NCBI RefSeq assembly: GCF_042679605.1
Contig: NZ_JBHTMU010000003.1
Coordinates: 115,960 to 179,959, forward strand
DNA from: Litorisediminicola beolgyonensis
GTDB taxonomy: Bacteria > Pseudomonadota > Alphaproteobacteria > Rhodobacterales > Rhodobacteraceae
DNA: 64,000 nucleotides
Direction: 5' to 3'
Shown here: piece by piece, positions 54,533 through 64,000 of the stretch
How positions within the stretch are numbered: the first letter of the stretch is position 1
Layout: the number at the start of each line of letters is the position of its first letter
Notes under the pieces: model-generated
What the model saw: the letters and a program-made list of their open reading frames with translations, nothing else
Told to the model about the DNA's origin: nothing
The model's database searches: none
Translations under genes and position numbers: made by a program

Positions 54533-55087
54533 TTACGGGTCCGACCGGGCGCGGAGATCGGCAAGGCTTCTGGGAAAGCCATCCGGGCCGGTGCTGTCCG
54601 GTCGGAGATACATGTCGAGCGCGCCGTTACGTGCCCAAGCGGCGAACCAGTCCTCGAGCTGGATGCCGGAGACATAAAGCGCGGTCGCGGGCGGGGTGGC
54701 GTCGTCCCAGGCGTTGGGCTCCCAGATCAGCATCTCGCCGGTGCGGCAATCGACGCAGTGATAGACGGCGCAGCCGAAATGGCAGATCGGCAGGAGGCCT
54801 TCGGGCCAGTCGAACCCGGGATCGGCGCGGTCGGTGCGATAGCGCGTATCCGCGGTCTGTCCGAGATCGTCCGGATAGCCGTCGGGGCCGATGCCCAGAA
54901 GCCCGTAGCCGGGGCCGAAGCCGCCATTGGCGAGCTCGGTCCAGACGCTGCGCAGGATCGCGGGAAAGGTCAGCCCGAGCGTGGCTTCGATCTCGTCGAG
55001 CGCGTCTTGCGCGATCGGCGGGCGGGGCGCCGCGTCCTGGGCCGCGGCGCCTAGGCGGTCGGTCAGGGTCGGCGCGGTGTGTGCCAC
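54533..55087 (-). CDS. SMI1/KNR4 (SUKH) family protein
   Basis: This 184-residue protein shows the SUKH pattern: IAQDALDEIEATLGLTFPAILRSVWTELANGGFGPGYGLLGIG, then ICHFGCAVYHCVDCRTGEMLIWEPNAWDD, and LEDWFAAWARNGALDMYL near the end. SUKH proteins are often immunity proteins of polymorphic toxins, but many act elsewhere. No toxin gene is nearby. It starts with GTG 12 bp after the purF stop, so it probably shares that transcript. Confidence 0.82.
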   Translation of the reverse strand: MAHTAPTLTDRLGAAAQDAAPRPPIAQDALDEIEATLGLTFPAILRSVWTELANGGFGPGYGLLGIGPDGYPDDLGQTADTRYRTDRADPGFDWPEGLLPICHFGCAVYHCVDCRTGEMLIWEPNAWDDATPPATALYVSGIQLEDWFAAWARNGALDMYLRPDSTGPDGFPRSLADLRARSDP

Positions 55088-55099
55088 CGGCGCGGGCGC

Positions 55100-56590
55100 C
55101 TATTCCGCCGCTTTCAGGCGGAAGCCCTGTTCGATCTGGTCCGACGGCTCCACCGGGTATTCGCCCGAGAAGCAGGCGTCGCAATATTGCGGACAGGAGG
55201 CGTCGCGGCCCTTGGCCTCGCCCACGGCCCGGTAGAGCCCGTCGAGCGAGATGAAGCGCAGGCTGTCGACGGCGAGATGTTCGCGCATCTCCTCTTCGGA
55301 CATCGTCGCGGCCAGGAGCTTTTCGCGCTGCGGCGTGTCGACGCCGTAAAAGCAAGGCCAGGCCGTGGGCGGGCTCGCGATGCGGAAATGCACCTCGGCC
55401 GCGCCGGCGTCGAGGATCATCTCCTTGATCTTGCGGCTGGTGGTGCCGCGCACGACCGAGTCGTCCACGAGGATCACCCGCTTGCCCTCGATGAGCGCGC
55501 GGTTGACGTTGAGCTTGAGGCGCACGCCCATGTTGCGGATCTGCTCGGTCGGCTCGATGAAGGTGCGGCCCATATACTGGTTGCGCACGATGCCCATGCC
55601 GTAGGGAATGCCTGACTCATGCGCGAAGCCGATGGCGGCGGGGGTGCCGCTGTCGGGCACCGGGCAGACGAGATCGGCATCCACCGGCGCCTCGCGGGCC
55701 AGCTCCACGCCGATCTGGCGGCGGGTCTCGTAGACCGACCGACCGCCGATGATCGAATCGGGGCGCGAGAAATAGACATGCTCGAAGATGCAGAAGCGCG
55801 GGCGCTGCGGGCGGAACGGCCGCTGGCTCTCGACGCCTTTCTCGGCGGTGATCACGACCATCTCGCCCGGCTCGATCTCGCGCACGAACTCGGCGCCGAT
55901 GATGTCGAGCGCGCAGGTCTCGGAGGCAAGCGCCCAGCCGTCGCCGATCTTGCCGAGACAGAGCGGGCGGACGCCCAGCGGATCGCGCACCCCGATGAGC
56001 TTGGTGCGGGTCATGGCGATGACCGAGAACGCGCCCTCGACACGCCGCAGCGCATCCTCCATCCGCGCGGGGATGTCGCGCTGGAGCGAGCGGGCCATCA
56101 GGTGGATGATGCATTCGCTGTCCGACGAGCTCTGGAAGATCGAGCCGCGCTCGATCAGCTCGCGGCGGAGCGCGTTGGCATTGGTGATATTGCCGTTATG
56201 GGCGATGGCGGCGCCGCCCATGGAGAACTCGCCGAAGAAGGGCTGCACGTCGCGGATCTGGGTCTGGCCCTTCGATCCGGCGGTCGAGTAGCGCACATGG
56301 CCGATGGCCAGTTCGCCCGGCAGGGTCTGCATCAGCGATTGCGAGGTGAAGTTGTCGCGGACATAGCCGAAGCGGCGGGCCGAGTTGAAGCCCTGTCCTG
56401 GATCGTAGGAGACGATGCCCCCCGCCTCCTGGCCGCGATGCTGGAGCGCGTGCAGCCCGAGGGCCACGAAATTCGCCGCATCGGCCACGCCGACGACGCC
56501 GAAAATTCCGCACTCCTCCTTGAGCTTGTCGTCATCCGCATCGAGTGCGTCGAAATCGAACGGGTGGGCAGGAGGCATTTTGCGCGTCAT
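55100..56590 (-). CDS. purF: Amidophosphoribosyltransferase
   Basis: PurF makes 5-phosphoribosylamine from PRPP and glutamine, the first step of purine synthesis. The 496-residue protein has a 26-residue leader that must be removed to expose the nucleophile Cys27 (EECGIFGVVG). The glutaminase domain with HVRYSTAGSK and HNGNITNA comes next. The phosphoribosyltransferase domain with VCPVPDSGTPAAIGFA and VILVDDSVVRGTTSRKI follows. It lies in the order radA, cvpA, purF. Confidence 0.97.
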   Translation of the reverse strand: MTRKMPPAHPFDFDALDADDDKLKEECGIFGVVGVADAANFVALGLHALQHRGQEAGGIVSYDPGQGFNSARRFGYVRDNFTSQSLMQTLPGELAIGHVRYSTAGSKGQTQIRDVQPFFGEFSMGGAAIAHNGNITNANALRRELIERGSIFQSSSDSECIIHLMARSLQRDIPARMEDALRRVEGAFSVIAMTRTKLIGVRDPLGVRPLCLGKIGDGWALASETCALDIIGAEFVREIEPGEMVVITAEKGVESQRPFRPQRPRFCIFEHVYFSRPDSIIGGRSVYETRRQIGVELAREAPVDADLVCPVPDSGTPAAIGFAHESGIPYGMGIVRNQYMGRTFIEPTEQIRNMGVRLKLNVNRALIEGKRVILVDDSVVRGTTSRKIKEMILDAGAAEVHFRIASPPTAWPCFYGVDTPQREKLLAATMSEEEMREHLAVDSLRFISLDGLYRAVGEAKGRDASCPQYCDACFSGEYPVEPSDQIEQGFRLKAAE

Positions 56591-56723
56591 CGGGCGGCAG
56601 CTCCGAATGCTGGGGACGAGTCGAGCCCCTCATAAGGGTTCGTCACAGGCGTGTCACGAAGTCAGATAGTCGGCTGTGCTGCGATGCAACAGGGGCGTGA
56701 CGCGGGGTCGCGCCACGCGCACC

Positions 56724-57320
56724 TCAATTGCCGGTCGGTGCGGGCTCGGGCGCCGCCGGATCGGCGGGCGCTTCGCAGATGCCGACAAGCTCTTCGTACT
56801 GGGTGGTGATCCAGCCGAGCGCCTGGTCGGGGTTCTGCTCTTCGATCCGGTCGGTGAATTGCGAGAAGACCGCCGCGGAGCGGCTGTCCTCGATCATCGG
56901 GATGTCCTGGGCGGTGATCACCGTCTCGTAGACGAAGAAGGCGATGGCCACGAGAAGGATGCCGCGGGCGACGCCGAAGAGGAAACCCAGACCCTGATCG
57001 AGACCGCCCAGTGCCGAGCGCTGCACGATGCTGGAGAAGAGCGGGGTGAAGAGCGACACCACGATCAGCGCCACCGCGAAGACGATCGCGAAGGCGGCGA
57101 TGATCGACAGCTCGCAGCTGTCGTTGAGGAACTGGCCGATCACCGGCAGCTCCTTGACCAGCGGCTGAACCTGATCGGCGAAGAGGAAGGCCAGGAACGC
57201 TGCGGCGACCCAGCCGACAATGGCCATGAGCTCGCGCACGAGGCCGCGGGAATAGGCGAGAAGCGCCGAGACCACGATCACCAGCGCGACGACGCCGTCG
57301 ACGACAGTAAACCCTTCCAT
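56724..57320 (-). CDS. cvpA: CvpA-family membrane protein
   Basis: This 198-residue protein has four hydrophobic segments: VVDGVVALVIVVSALLAYSRG with the family's RGLVRELMAI, IVGWVAAAFLAFLFA, IIAAFAIVFAVALIVVSLF and GILLVAIAFFVYETVI. An acidic, Pro-rich tail follows. CvpA is linked to colicin V production and membrane stress, and usually sits before purF, as here, with 133 bp between. Confidence 0.95.
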   Translation of the reverse strand: MEGFTVVDGVVALVIVVSALLAYSRGLVRELMAIVGWVAAAFLAFLFADQVQPLVKELPVIGQFLNDSCELSIIAAFAIVFAVALIVVSLFTPLFSSIVQRSALGGLDQGLGFLFGVARGILLVAIAFFVYETVITAQDIPMIEDSRSAAVFSQFTDRIEEQNPDQALGWITTQYEELVGICEAPADPAAPEPAPTGN

Positions 57321-57353
57321 GACCGCTCTGCCTTCTCTTCGTCCCGGGCGCGC

Positions 57354-58724
<1,371 letters not shown>

Positions 58725-58779
58725 GCATCGCTTTTGGCGCGAAGCCGCGCCGCCCGCAAGCGCGAGCGGCGCGGCTCTG

Positions 58780-59667
58780 TTATTCGGCAGCGCGCTCCAG
58801 CGACAGCGGCGTGACCTTGTCGTTCGCGGCAGCGGCGGCAACCGATGCGGCGACGCGGAGGGGCGGCTCGGCCTGAGGGGCCTTGGCGGGGTGTTCTATT
58901 TCGATTTCCGGCGTCTCGGTGCGGTGGGTCTCCGCCTCCTGGCGCAGCATCTCTTCGGTGTCAGCGGGCAGCTCCGGCAGGATCGATGTCAGCTCGTCGC
59001 AGAGACGCGCAAGCTGGGCATCCGCGACGGCCTCTTCGATCTCGACCTTGTCGATCCAGACCCGAAGCTCGGAGGTGACAAGCTTGGCGCGGTCGATCCG
59101 CGAGGTGAAAGCCTCGATCTCGTGCTGGCGCTGCAAGAGGAAATCCTTGGCGCGCGCGACGTTCTGGTCGGAGTAGACGGTCGCAAGCTCGCGCGACAGG
59201 TGGCTCATCTGCGCCGCGACCTCGATCACCGAGGGCTCGAGCGCGCCCAGATCGGGATGCTCGCGCAGGAAGGCGATGCGTTCGCGAACGGAATCGAACT
59301 CGGAGCGGAGATTGAAGAGTCCCTTGCGGTCGGCGGCATGCGCGGCGTGATAGGCCTTGGCGACATCCTGCATCCCGATGTGGAAGGAGCGGTGGGACTT
59401 CTCCAGCGCCATCATGCGCCCGTTCGCGGGCAGGTAGAAACAGAGGCTGAGCGCGAGGACCGCGAGCGCGATCTGAACCGCGATCCCGGCCTGCGGGAAC
59501 ACGGTGCCACCGAAGGACAGCGGCATCGACAGCCACGGGGCATAGCCCAGGGCCGAGGCCATGGTGTAGCCGACAAGGCCGATTGTTGCGGTGACGATGA
59601 GAACCAAAGCGACGTACTGCATGACCGAGCGCAGCAGGAGCAGGACTGAGCGGATATCCTGGGTCAT
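58780..59667 (-). CDS. Hypothetical membrane protein with long coiled coil
   Basis: This 295-residue protein has three hydrophobic segments in the first 85 residues (SVMQYVALVLIVTATIGLVGYTM, then PLSFGGTVFPQAGIAVQIALAVLALSLCFYL). A helical, charged region of about 150 residues with coiled-coil character follows, then an acidic Ala/Pro/Glu-rich tail. I do not recognise a family. It lies upstream of radA in the same direction, 55 bp away. Confidence 0.8.
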   Translation of the reverse strand: MTQDIRSVLLLLRSVMQYVALVLIVTATIGLVGYTMASALGYAPWLSMPLSFGGTVFPQAGIAVQIALAVLALSLCFYLPANGRMMALEKSHRSFHIGMQDVAKAYHAAHAADRKGLFNLRSEFDSVRERIAFLREHPDLGALEPSVIEVAAQMSHLSRELATVYSDQNVARAKDFLLQRQHEIEAFTSRIDRAKLVTSELRVWIDKVEIEEAVADAQLARLCDELTSILPELPADTEEMLRQEAETHRTETPEIEIEHPAKAPQAEPPLRVAASVAAAAANDKVTPLSLERAAE

Positions 59668-59829
59668 GGGGGCAATCTCCGAGAAATTATTAGTCGTGAA
59701 CAAACCAATTAGTCCAATTTCAGAATCTTACAGTATTTTTGGCAAAATTTCGCCGAAAACTTTCCTGCTGCGCGGCAGCGCTGGACATTTCCCTTTGTTT
59801 TATTGGGTGAGAGCGCCGAATCTCACCTG

Positions 59830-60210
59830 TCAGATTTGGCTGACGCCCCAGAGGCCCGCGATGGCGGCAAGGCCCAAGACGTGGACAGCATCGATCCAGA
59901 TCGCGCGCCGTCCCGGCAGGATCGCGGTGGTCAGAAACACCGCCGACAGAAGCCCGGGCACGATCCATCCGCCGCCCATGGCGACGGTTCGCGCCACCGT
60001 CTGGACCCAAGCCCCCGCAAGCCCCATCGAGGAGGCGAGGATGCCGGATGCGAGGATCAGCGACGCGAGGCACACCAGCGCCGCGACACCGCGCGAGGCG
60101 CCCTTGGCCAGAAGCGTCCGCAGGAGCGCCAGGATCCCGAGCGCGGGCAGCCAGGCCAAGCGCTTGGCGAAGATCAGTGCGACAAGGATCGGGTCCGGCT
60201 GGAACTGCAT
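59830..60210 (-). CDS. Small hypothetical membrane protein
   Basis: This 126-residue protein has about four hydrophobic segments: LAWLPALGILALLRTLL, GVAALVCLASLILASGILASS, MGGGWIVPGLLSAVFLTTAIL and AVHVLGLAAIAGLWGVSQI. It has no motif I can name. It sits between alr and the coiled-coil membrane protein on the same strand, 21 bp after the alr stop, and so may share the alr transcript. Confidence 0.75.
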   Translation of the reverse strand: MQFQPDPILVALIFAKRLAWLPALGILALLRTLLAKGASRGVAALVCLASLILASGILASSMGLAGAWVQTVARTVAMGGGWIVPGLLSAVFLTTAILPGRRAIWIDAVHVLGLAAIAGLWGVSQI

Positions 60211-60231
60211 CGCGGGGCCCCTTCGAGCGGT

Positions 60232-61269
60232 CTAACCGCCAACATAGCGCCGGGCGTAGCGGTTCCCCAAAGAGGTGAGGATTTCATAGCCGATCGTCCC
60301 GGCCCAATCGGCCAGGGTGTCGATGGACTGGTGCCGCCCCAGAAGCTCGACGCTTTCGGGCGCGCGCGGGCAGGCGGTCACTTCGATGCCGATCAGGTCC
60401 ATCGAGATGCGCCCGAGGATCTTGCAGCGTGTCTCACCCGCGTAGACATGACCTTCGGGCCCCATGGCGCGGATGATGCCGTCGGCATAGCCTGCTGCGA
60501 TGGTCGCGACGCGGGTCGGAGCCTCGGCCGTCCAGGAATTTCCGTAGCCCACGGTCTCGCCGGGGGCGACGTCGCGGATCTGGATGACGGGGATGTCGAG
60601 CTGCGCGACCGGCTGGGCATCGACGAAGGGCAGACCGCCGTAAAGCCCGATCCCCGGCCGCGCGAGGTCGAAATGGTAGTCGCGCCCCAGGAGGATGCCG
60701 CCCGTCGCCGAAAGCGAGCGCGGCGCGGCGATGCCGTCGGTCATCTCGCGGAAGGCGCGGAGCTGCTGCGCGTTCATCGGATGGTCGGGCTCGTCGGCGC
60801 AGGCGAGGTGGCTCATCACCACGCGCGGGCTTTGCTCGAGCGCGATCTCGCGCAGCGCCTCCCATTCCCCGACCTCCATGCCGAGCCGGTTCATGCCCGA
60901 ATCGAGCTGGATGCCGAAGGGATGGCCGGGCAGCGTCTCGACATGGCGCAGCATCTGGTCGATGGAGTTCAGCATCGGCACCAGCCGTGCCTCGGCGATG
61001 ATCGGCGCGTCGCCCTCCATATGGCCGGAAAAGACGCAGATCTCGATGCCGTCGCCAAGCGCGCGGCGGAGCGCCAGACCCTCTTCGGCCAGGGCCACGA
61101 AGAAGCGGCGCACGCCGTCGCGGGCGAGCTTCCTGGCGATGCGTGCGGCGCCGAGACCGTAGGCATCGGCCTTGACCACGGCGGCGGTTTCGCCGGAATT
61201 CATGGCCGCGAGGTTGCGCCAGTTGGTGGCGAGCGCGCCGAGATCGACGGTGAGAATCGGGCAGGTCAT
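60232..61269 (-). CDS. alr: Alanine racemase
   Basis: Alr makes D-alanine for peptidoglycan with PLP. The 345-residue protein has AAVVKADAYGLGAARIA with the PLP Lys and the first catalytic Tyr close by. HMEGDAPI and GIQLDSGMNRLGME follow, then the second Tyr region GETVGYGNSWTAEAPTRVATIAAGYADG and a C-terminal beta domain. It follows the conserved alr-radA-cvpA-purF order. Confidence 0.96.
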   Translation of the reverse strand: MTCPILTVDLGALATNWRNLAAMNSGETAAVVKADAYGLGAARIARKLARDGVRRFFVALAEEGLALRRALGDGIEICVFSGHMEGDAPIIAEARLVPMLNSIDQMLRHVETLPGHPFGIQLDSGMNRLGMEVGEWEALREIALEQSPRVVMSHLACADEPDHPMNAQQLRAFREMTDGIAAPRSLSATGGILLGRDYHFDLARPGIGLYGGLPFVDAQPVAQLDIPVIQIRDVAPGETVGYGNSWTAEAPTRVATIAAGYADGIIRAMGPEGHVYAGETRCKILGRISMDLIGIEVTACPRAPESVELLGRHQSIDTLADWAGTIGYEILTSLGNRYARRYVGG

Positions 61270-61300
61270 GGCCGCAAACGTCGCGGGATTTCCCGCTACG

Positions 61301-62635
61301 TCAAGCGCTTCCGCGTCCCATCTTGCGCCGGACCTTGGCGAGCCGCTCCAGAAACGCGCCGATCACCGCCGGCTCGAACACGAGACCGGGGCCGAAGCGG
61401 ATGCCGAGGTTGTTGAGGTTCTCGATGGCCAGAGACCGCGCGGCGCGGGAGAACCCGCCGGGCGCGTCCTCTTCCAGCGTGCCGTTCACGGTGAGCGTGT
61501 CGAAGCCGAAGGAATTGGAGAAGAGAAACCACAGGCTCTCGGAATGCATGACGAGGTCGGGCGCGGCCTCGGTGGTCTCGAGCGTTCCGCGCGCCGGGTC
61601 CACGCGCCAGGTTGTCCCGGTATCGTCGAGCCGGATGGCGATGGGCTGAAAGACGCGGATCGGGCTCAGAACCTGCGCAAGCCGCATGCTCGGGCGGGAA
61701 TTGTTGCGACCGACCCGGTCGACCCAGCCGGAGAAGGCGGCCCGAAGCGCGTCTTCCGACTTGGTCTCGTAGGTCATCAGCGGGACATCGCGGGCATAGA
61801 CCTCGGCCCACCAGGCGATGGCAGCGTCGCTCGCAGCCCTGTCTGGAGTGCCGTTCGTCACGTCTCCGGGCTTCATCACCTGAACCGCGAAAGGCGCGCC
61901 CTCGAAGGCCGCGACCACGTCTTCGGGCCGGTTCGCCGCATCGTTCAGATAGTGGTTCCGCTCATGGGCGAAGCTGACGAAGCTGGCAAAGGGGATCACG
62001 AGGCCCGGCTCGAGGATCTCGGTCTGCACGCGGATATTGGCGAGCTTTTCCTGCGCCGCTTCCTCGCGCCAGGCGCGGTTCTCGCGCCCGCCTTTCCACG
62101 CGGCATAGCTGAACTGGGTCAGGAGGATGTCGCAGGTCCCGACCGCGTCGCGCACCTCGCGGGCCCGCTCTTCGGTGCCGATATTGCAGTCGTTGAGATT
62201 GAGGATATGCCGCCCGCCCGCGCGCACCGACAGGAGCGAATCGTAGAACTCGTCCTTGAGGCAGGTGACGGACATGTCCGGCAGCGCATGCTCGGTGCCG
62301 AAGGCCAGCTCCGTCAGCGGCAGGCCCTGGCCGCGCAGGAAATCCGCGACCCGCTGGTCGGCGATCTTCTGGAACAGGAACGCGATGCCGCGCTCCTTCA
62401 GAAGCGGCCCCCAGCGCTTGAAGAACCCGATGGAGAAGTGATCCGGGTGCTCGTGGCTGATCCAGATATGGGTCACGCGGTGGAGAAGCGCCTCGATCTC
62501 GGGCTCGGGCGTCTCGTGGAGGAGCCGCCAGCCCTTGTGAAAGGCGGGGCCGGAATACCAGGGGTCGGTCAGCAGTGCTGTGCCGCCTTCGCGGATCAGG
62601 ACGGACGCGTGGTTGACGAACTCGATCTCGGGCAT
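61301..62635 (-). CDS. Metallo-beta-lactamase-fold hydrolase resembling CMP-Neu5Ac hydroxylase, no Rieske domain
   Basis: This 444-residue protein has an N-terminal metallo-beta-lactamase fold with the metal motif SHEHPDHFS. The N-terminal FVNHASVLIREGGTALLTDPWYSGPAFHKGWRLLH is close to the lactamase part of CMP-N-acetylneuraminate hydroxylase. No CxH-CxxH Rieske motif is present, so it cannot be that hydroxylase as such. The C-terminal 150 residues (DLVMHSESLWFLFSNSFGFDTLTVNGTLEE) recall an SCP2-like domain. It is divergent from cobS, 31 bp before alr. Confidence 0.8.
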   Translation of the reverse strand: MPEIEFVNHASVLIREGGTALLTDPWYSGPAFHKGWRLLHETPEPEIEALLHRVTHIWISHEHPDHFSIGFFKRWGPLLKERGIAFLFQKIADQRVADFLRGQGLPLTELAFGTEHALPDMSVTCLKDEFYDSLLSVRAGGRHILNLNDCNIGTEERAREVRDAVGTCDILLTQFSYAAWKGGRENRAWREEAAQEKLANIRVQTEILEPGLVIPFASFVSFAHERNHYLNDAANRPEDVVAAFEGAPFAVQVMKPGDVTNGTPDRAASDAAIAWWAEVYARDVPLMTYETKSEDALRAAFSGWVDRVGRNNSRPSMRLAQVLSPIRVFQPIAIRLDDTGTTWRVDPARGTLETTEAAPDLVMHSESLWFLFSNSFGFDTLTVNGTLEEDAPGGFSRAARSLAIENLNNLGIRFGPGLVFEPAVIGAFLERLAKVRRKMGRGSA

Positions 62636-62727
62636 GGGCTCTCCTTGTCGCGGCCCCTTTCTGGCGTCAGTGCCGCCGCGATGCAACGCGGCTTGCGGCT
62701 GAGGCGCGGCGCGGCGTAAGCCTGCGG

Positions 62728-63516
62728 ATGATGGAGAGACGAGAGAGTGAGACACGCGGGCCCCTTGGCCGGGACTGGACGCGCTTCGCGCTGGCGCTGG
62801 AGTTCCTGACCCGGCTGCCGCTCCTGCCGGGCACCGCCTATGACCCGGTGTTCTTCGCGCAGAGCCCGCGCTTCTACCCGGCAGTGGGGCTGGTGGTGGG
62901 GATGCTGTCGGCGCTGACCTTCTGGGGTGCGGCGCAGATCTGGGCGGCACCCGTGGCCGCGGTCCTCGCGCTCGGCGCCGGGGTCTGGGTGACGGGCGGC
63001 CTGCACGAGGACGGTCTTGCCGATTGCGCCGACGGTCTTGGAGGCGGGCAGAGCCGGGAGCGGGCGCTCGAGATCATGCGCGACAGCCGGATCGGTGCCT
63101 ATGGCGTTCTGGCGCTGGTGTTCGCCCTGGGGCTGCGGGCGGTCGTGCTTGGCGGCGCGACGCCTGCGGTCGGCGCGGCGGCGCTGGTCCTGGCGGCGGT
63201 GGTGGGGCGGCTCGCGATGGTGCTGGCGATCTGGCGGCTCGACTATGCCCGCGCGGGATCGGCCAAGTTCGCGGTGCCCGAGGCGGGCGGGCGGTCGCTG
63301 ATCCATGGCGGCGCGGTTCTGGTCCTGGTGATGGCGCTGGCCGGGCCGGTGCTCGGGGGCGGCCTCTGGACCGGTCTGGCGCTCGGGGGCGCCGCGGCGC
63401 TCTGGATGGCATGGCGGCTCAAGGCGCGGCTTGGCGGCTATACCGGCGACGGATTGGGCGCGATCTGCGTCCTGGCGGAGAGCTTCTGCCTGCTGGGGGT
63501 CCTCGCGTGGGTGTGA
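62728..63516 (+). CDS. cobS: Adenosylcobinamide-GDP ribazoletransferase (cobalamin synthase)
   Basis: CobS (CobV) joins adenosylcobinamide-GDP to alpha-ribazole in the inner membrane, near the end of B12 synthesis. The 262-residue protein has ALEFLTRLPLLPG and FYPAVGLVVGMLSAL. The signature TGGLHEDGLADCADGLGG, then ALEIMRDSRIGAYGVLALVF, follow with several helices. Two adjacent ATG codons are possible starts. The phosphatase gene overlaps its 3' end by 10 nt. Confidence 0.95.
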   Translation: MMERRESETRGPLGRDWTRFALALEFLTRLPLLPGTAYDPVFFAQSPRFYPAVGLVVGMLSALTFWGAAQIWAAPVAAVLALGAGVWVTGGLHEDGLADCADGLGGGQSRERALEIMRDSRIGAYGVLALVFALGLRAVVLGGATPAVGAAALVLAAVVGRLAMVLAIWRLDYARAGSAKFAVPEAGGRSLIHGGAVLVLVMALAGPVLGGGLWTGLALGGAAALWMAWRLKARLGGYTGDGLGAICVLAESFCLLGVLAWV

Positions 63517-64000
63517 CGCTTCTGCGCCACACGACACCCGAGGTCGCGGCGGGCACCTGCTACGGCCGGACCGATCTGGCGCTACCGCAGGGGTTCGAGG
63601 CAGAGGCCGACGCGGCGCTGGCGCGGCTCGCGCGCCCCTCGGAAGTGATCTCGTCACCGCTCACGCGCTGCCGCCGTCTGGCTGAGCGCGCGGCGGCGCG
63701 GTTCGGGGTGCGGCTGCGGCTCGTGCCGGGCTGGATCGAGATGGATTTCGGCCGCTGGGAGGGCCGCGCCTGGGACGCGATCCCGCGGGCCGAGCTCGAT
63801 GCCTGGGCGGCGGATTTCCACGGCTTCGCGGGCCATGGCGGCGAGAGCGTTGCGGAACTGGCCGCGCGGATATCGGGCGCGCTTGCGGCGGCGCCCGATG
63901 CGGCACTGGTGGTCACCCATGCGGGCTGCATCAAGGCCGCGCTCGTCGCGGCGGGCGATCCGGCCGGCTGGGACGCGCGGCCTGGCTTTGGTGAGGCGCG
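63507..64000 (+). CDS. cobC: Histidine phosphatase, probable alpha-ribazole phosphatase; 5' part only
   Basis: The reading frame runs off the right edge after about 164 codons. It begins with GTG as MGVTLLRHTTPEVAAGTCYGRTDLAL, with the phosphohistidine in LLRHT and the Arg of GRTD. EVISSPLTRCRRLAERAA, EMDFGRWEGRAWDAI and LVVTHAGCIKA follow. This is the histidine phosphatase superfamily. The 10-nt overlap with cobS suggests the CobC role of removing phosphate from alpha-ribazole phosphate. A GTG two codons later is an alternative start. Confidence 0.85.
   Translation, partial: MGVTLLRHTTPEVAAGTCYGRTDLALPQGFEAEADAALARLARPSEVISSPLTRCRRLAERAAARFGVRLRLVPGWIEMDFGRWEGRAWDAIPRAELDAWAADFHGFAGHGGESVAELAARISGALAAAPDAALVVTHAGCIKAALVAAGDPAGWDARPGFGEA

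Noticed and set aside
62636..62727. B12 riboswitch before cobS
   Set aside because: The gap is only 92 bp and shows none of the conserved B12-box sequence.

Overview
The window is about 64 kb of a GC-rich chromosome from an alphaproteobacterium of the order Rhodobacterales (Rhodobacter/Roseobacter group). The evidence is the gene content and order: perM-hda-ppk-ppx, alr-radA-cvpA-purF, tatABC near surE-pcm-nlpD, a short ProRS, an Entner-Doudoroff edd-eda pair, and several small families that I know mainly from Rhodobacterales (DUF6456, DUF6477, DUF6778). Coding density is high. I see no prophage, IS element, integrase, CRISPR array or recognisable defence island. Most genes are core housekeeping genes, so the less ordinary material lies in regulation, small repeats and a few orphan genes.

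Layout. 1-2.4 kb: the 5' part of guaA, then a two-gene accessory unit (a membrane protein and a secreted ankyrin-repeat protein). 2.6-12.5 kb: an MttB-family methyltransferase; a divergent DUF6477/DUF6456 pair, the latter a candidate for the gene-transfer-agent activator GafA with CtrA-like sites in front of it; a VIT-type transporter; lipA; trpF; a DUF952-pyrD-arsC operon; a 5'-nucleotidase; and a lipoprotein. 12.6-19 kb: an SRAP protein, a cupredoxin-like protein without visible copper ligands, tRNA-Gly(TCC), an ABC exporter, ccmE, dedA and eno. 19-26.6 kb: a DMT transporter, then ppx, a membrane cNMP-binding protein, ppk, hda and an AI-2E-family permease, all leftward. 26.7-38.8 kb: an FAD oxidoreductase, proS, glmM-folP-folB, sleB and ppdK-glyS. 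38.9-43.7 kb: eda-edd, a DUF6778 lipoprotein and an RlmI-like methyltransferase. 43.7-46.6 kb: a PIN protein, a 60-residue membrane protein, a cytochrome c, an orphan ABC ATPase and a candidate 6S RNA. 46.6-53.8 kb: a WYL regulator, tatABC with a DUF815 ATPase, nlpD-like, pcm, surE, an SDR and a PilP/GspC-like small protein. 53.9-64 kb: DUF2199, SMI1/KNR4, purF, cvpA, radA, two membrane proteins, alr, a CMAH-like metallo-beta-lactamase-fold protein, cobS and the start of a cobC-like phosphatase.

The strongest non-coding observations are as follows. (1) Four copies of an exactly 44-nt twin-hairpin element (9-bp stem, 3-nt loop, CG spacer, 9-bp stem, 3-nt loop), in which stem sequences differ but pairing is preserved. 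(2) A second dispersed intergenic repeat built around TATTTGGAAAAAGAAGAAG. (3) Near-identical 12-bp palindromes of LacI-family type upstream of eno and of edd-eda, suggesting one central-carbon regulator. (4) A structure with the hallmarks of 6S RNA. (5) FnrL-like boxes around a cytochrome c and a small membrane protein. (6) CtrA-like sites in front of the gafA-like gene. Assignments rest on reading motifs and gene order; no database search was possible.
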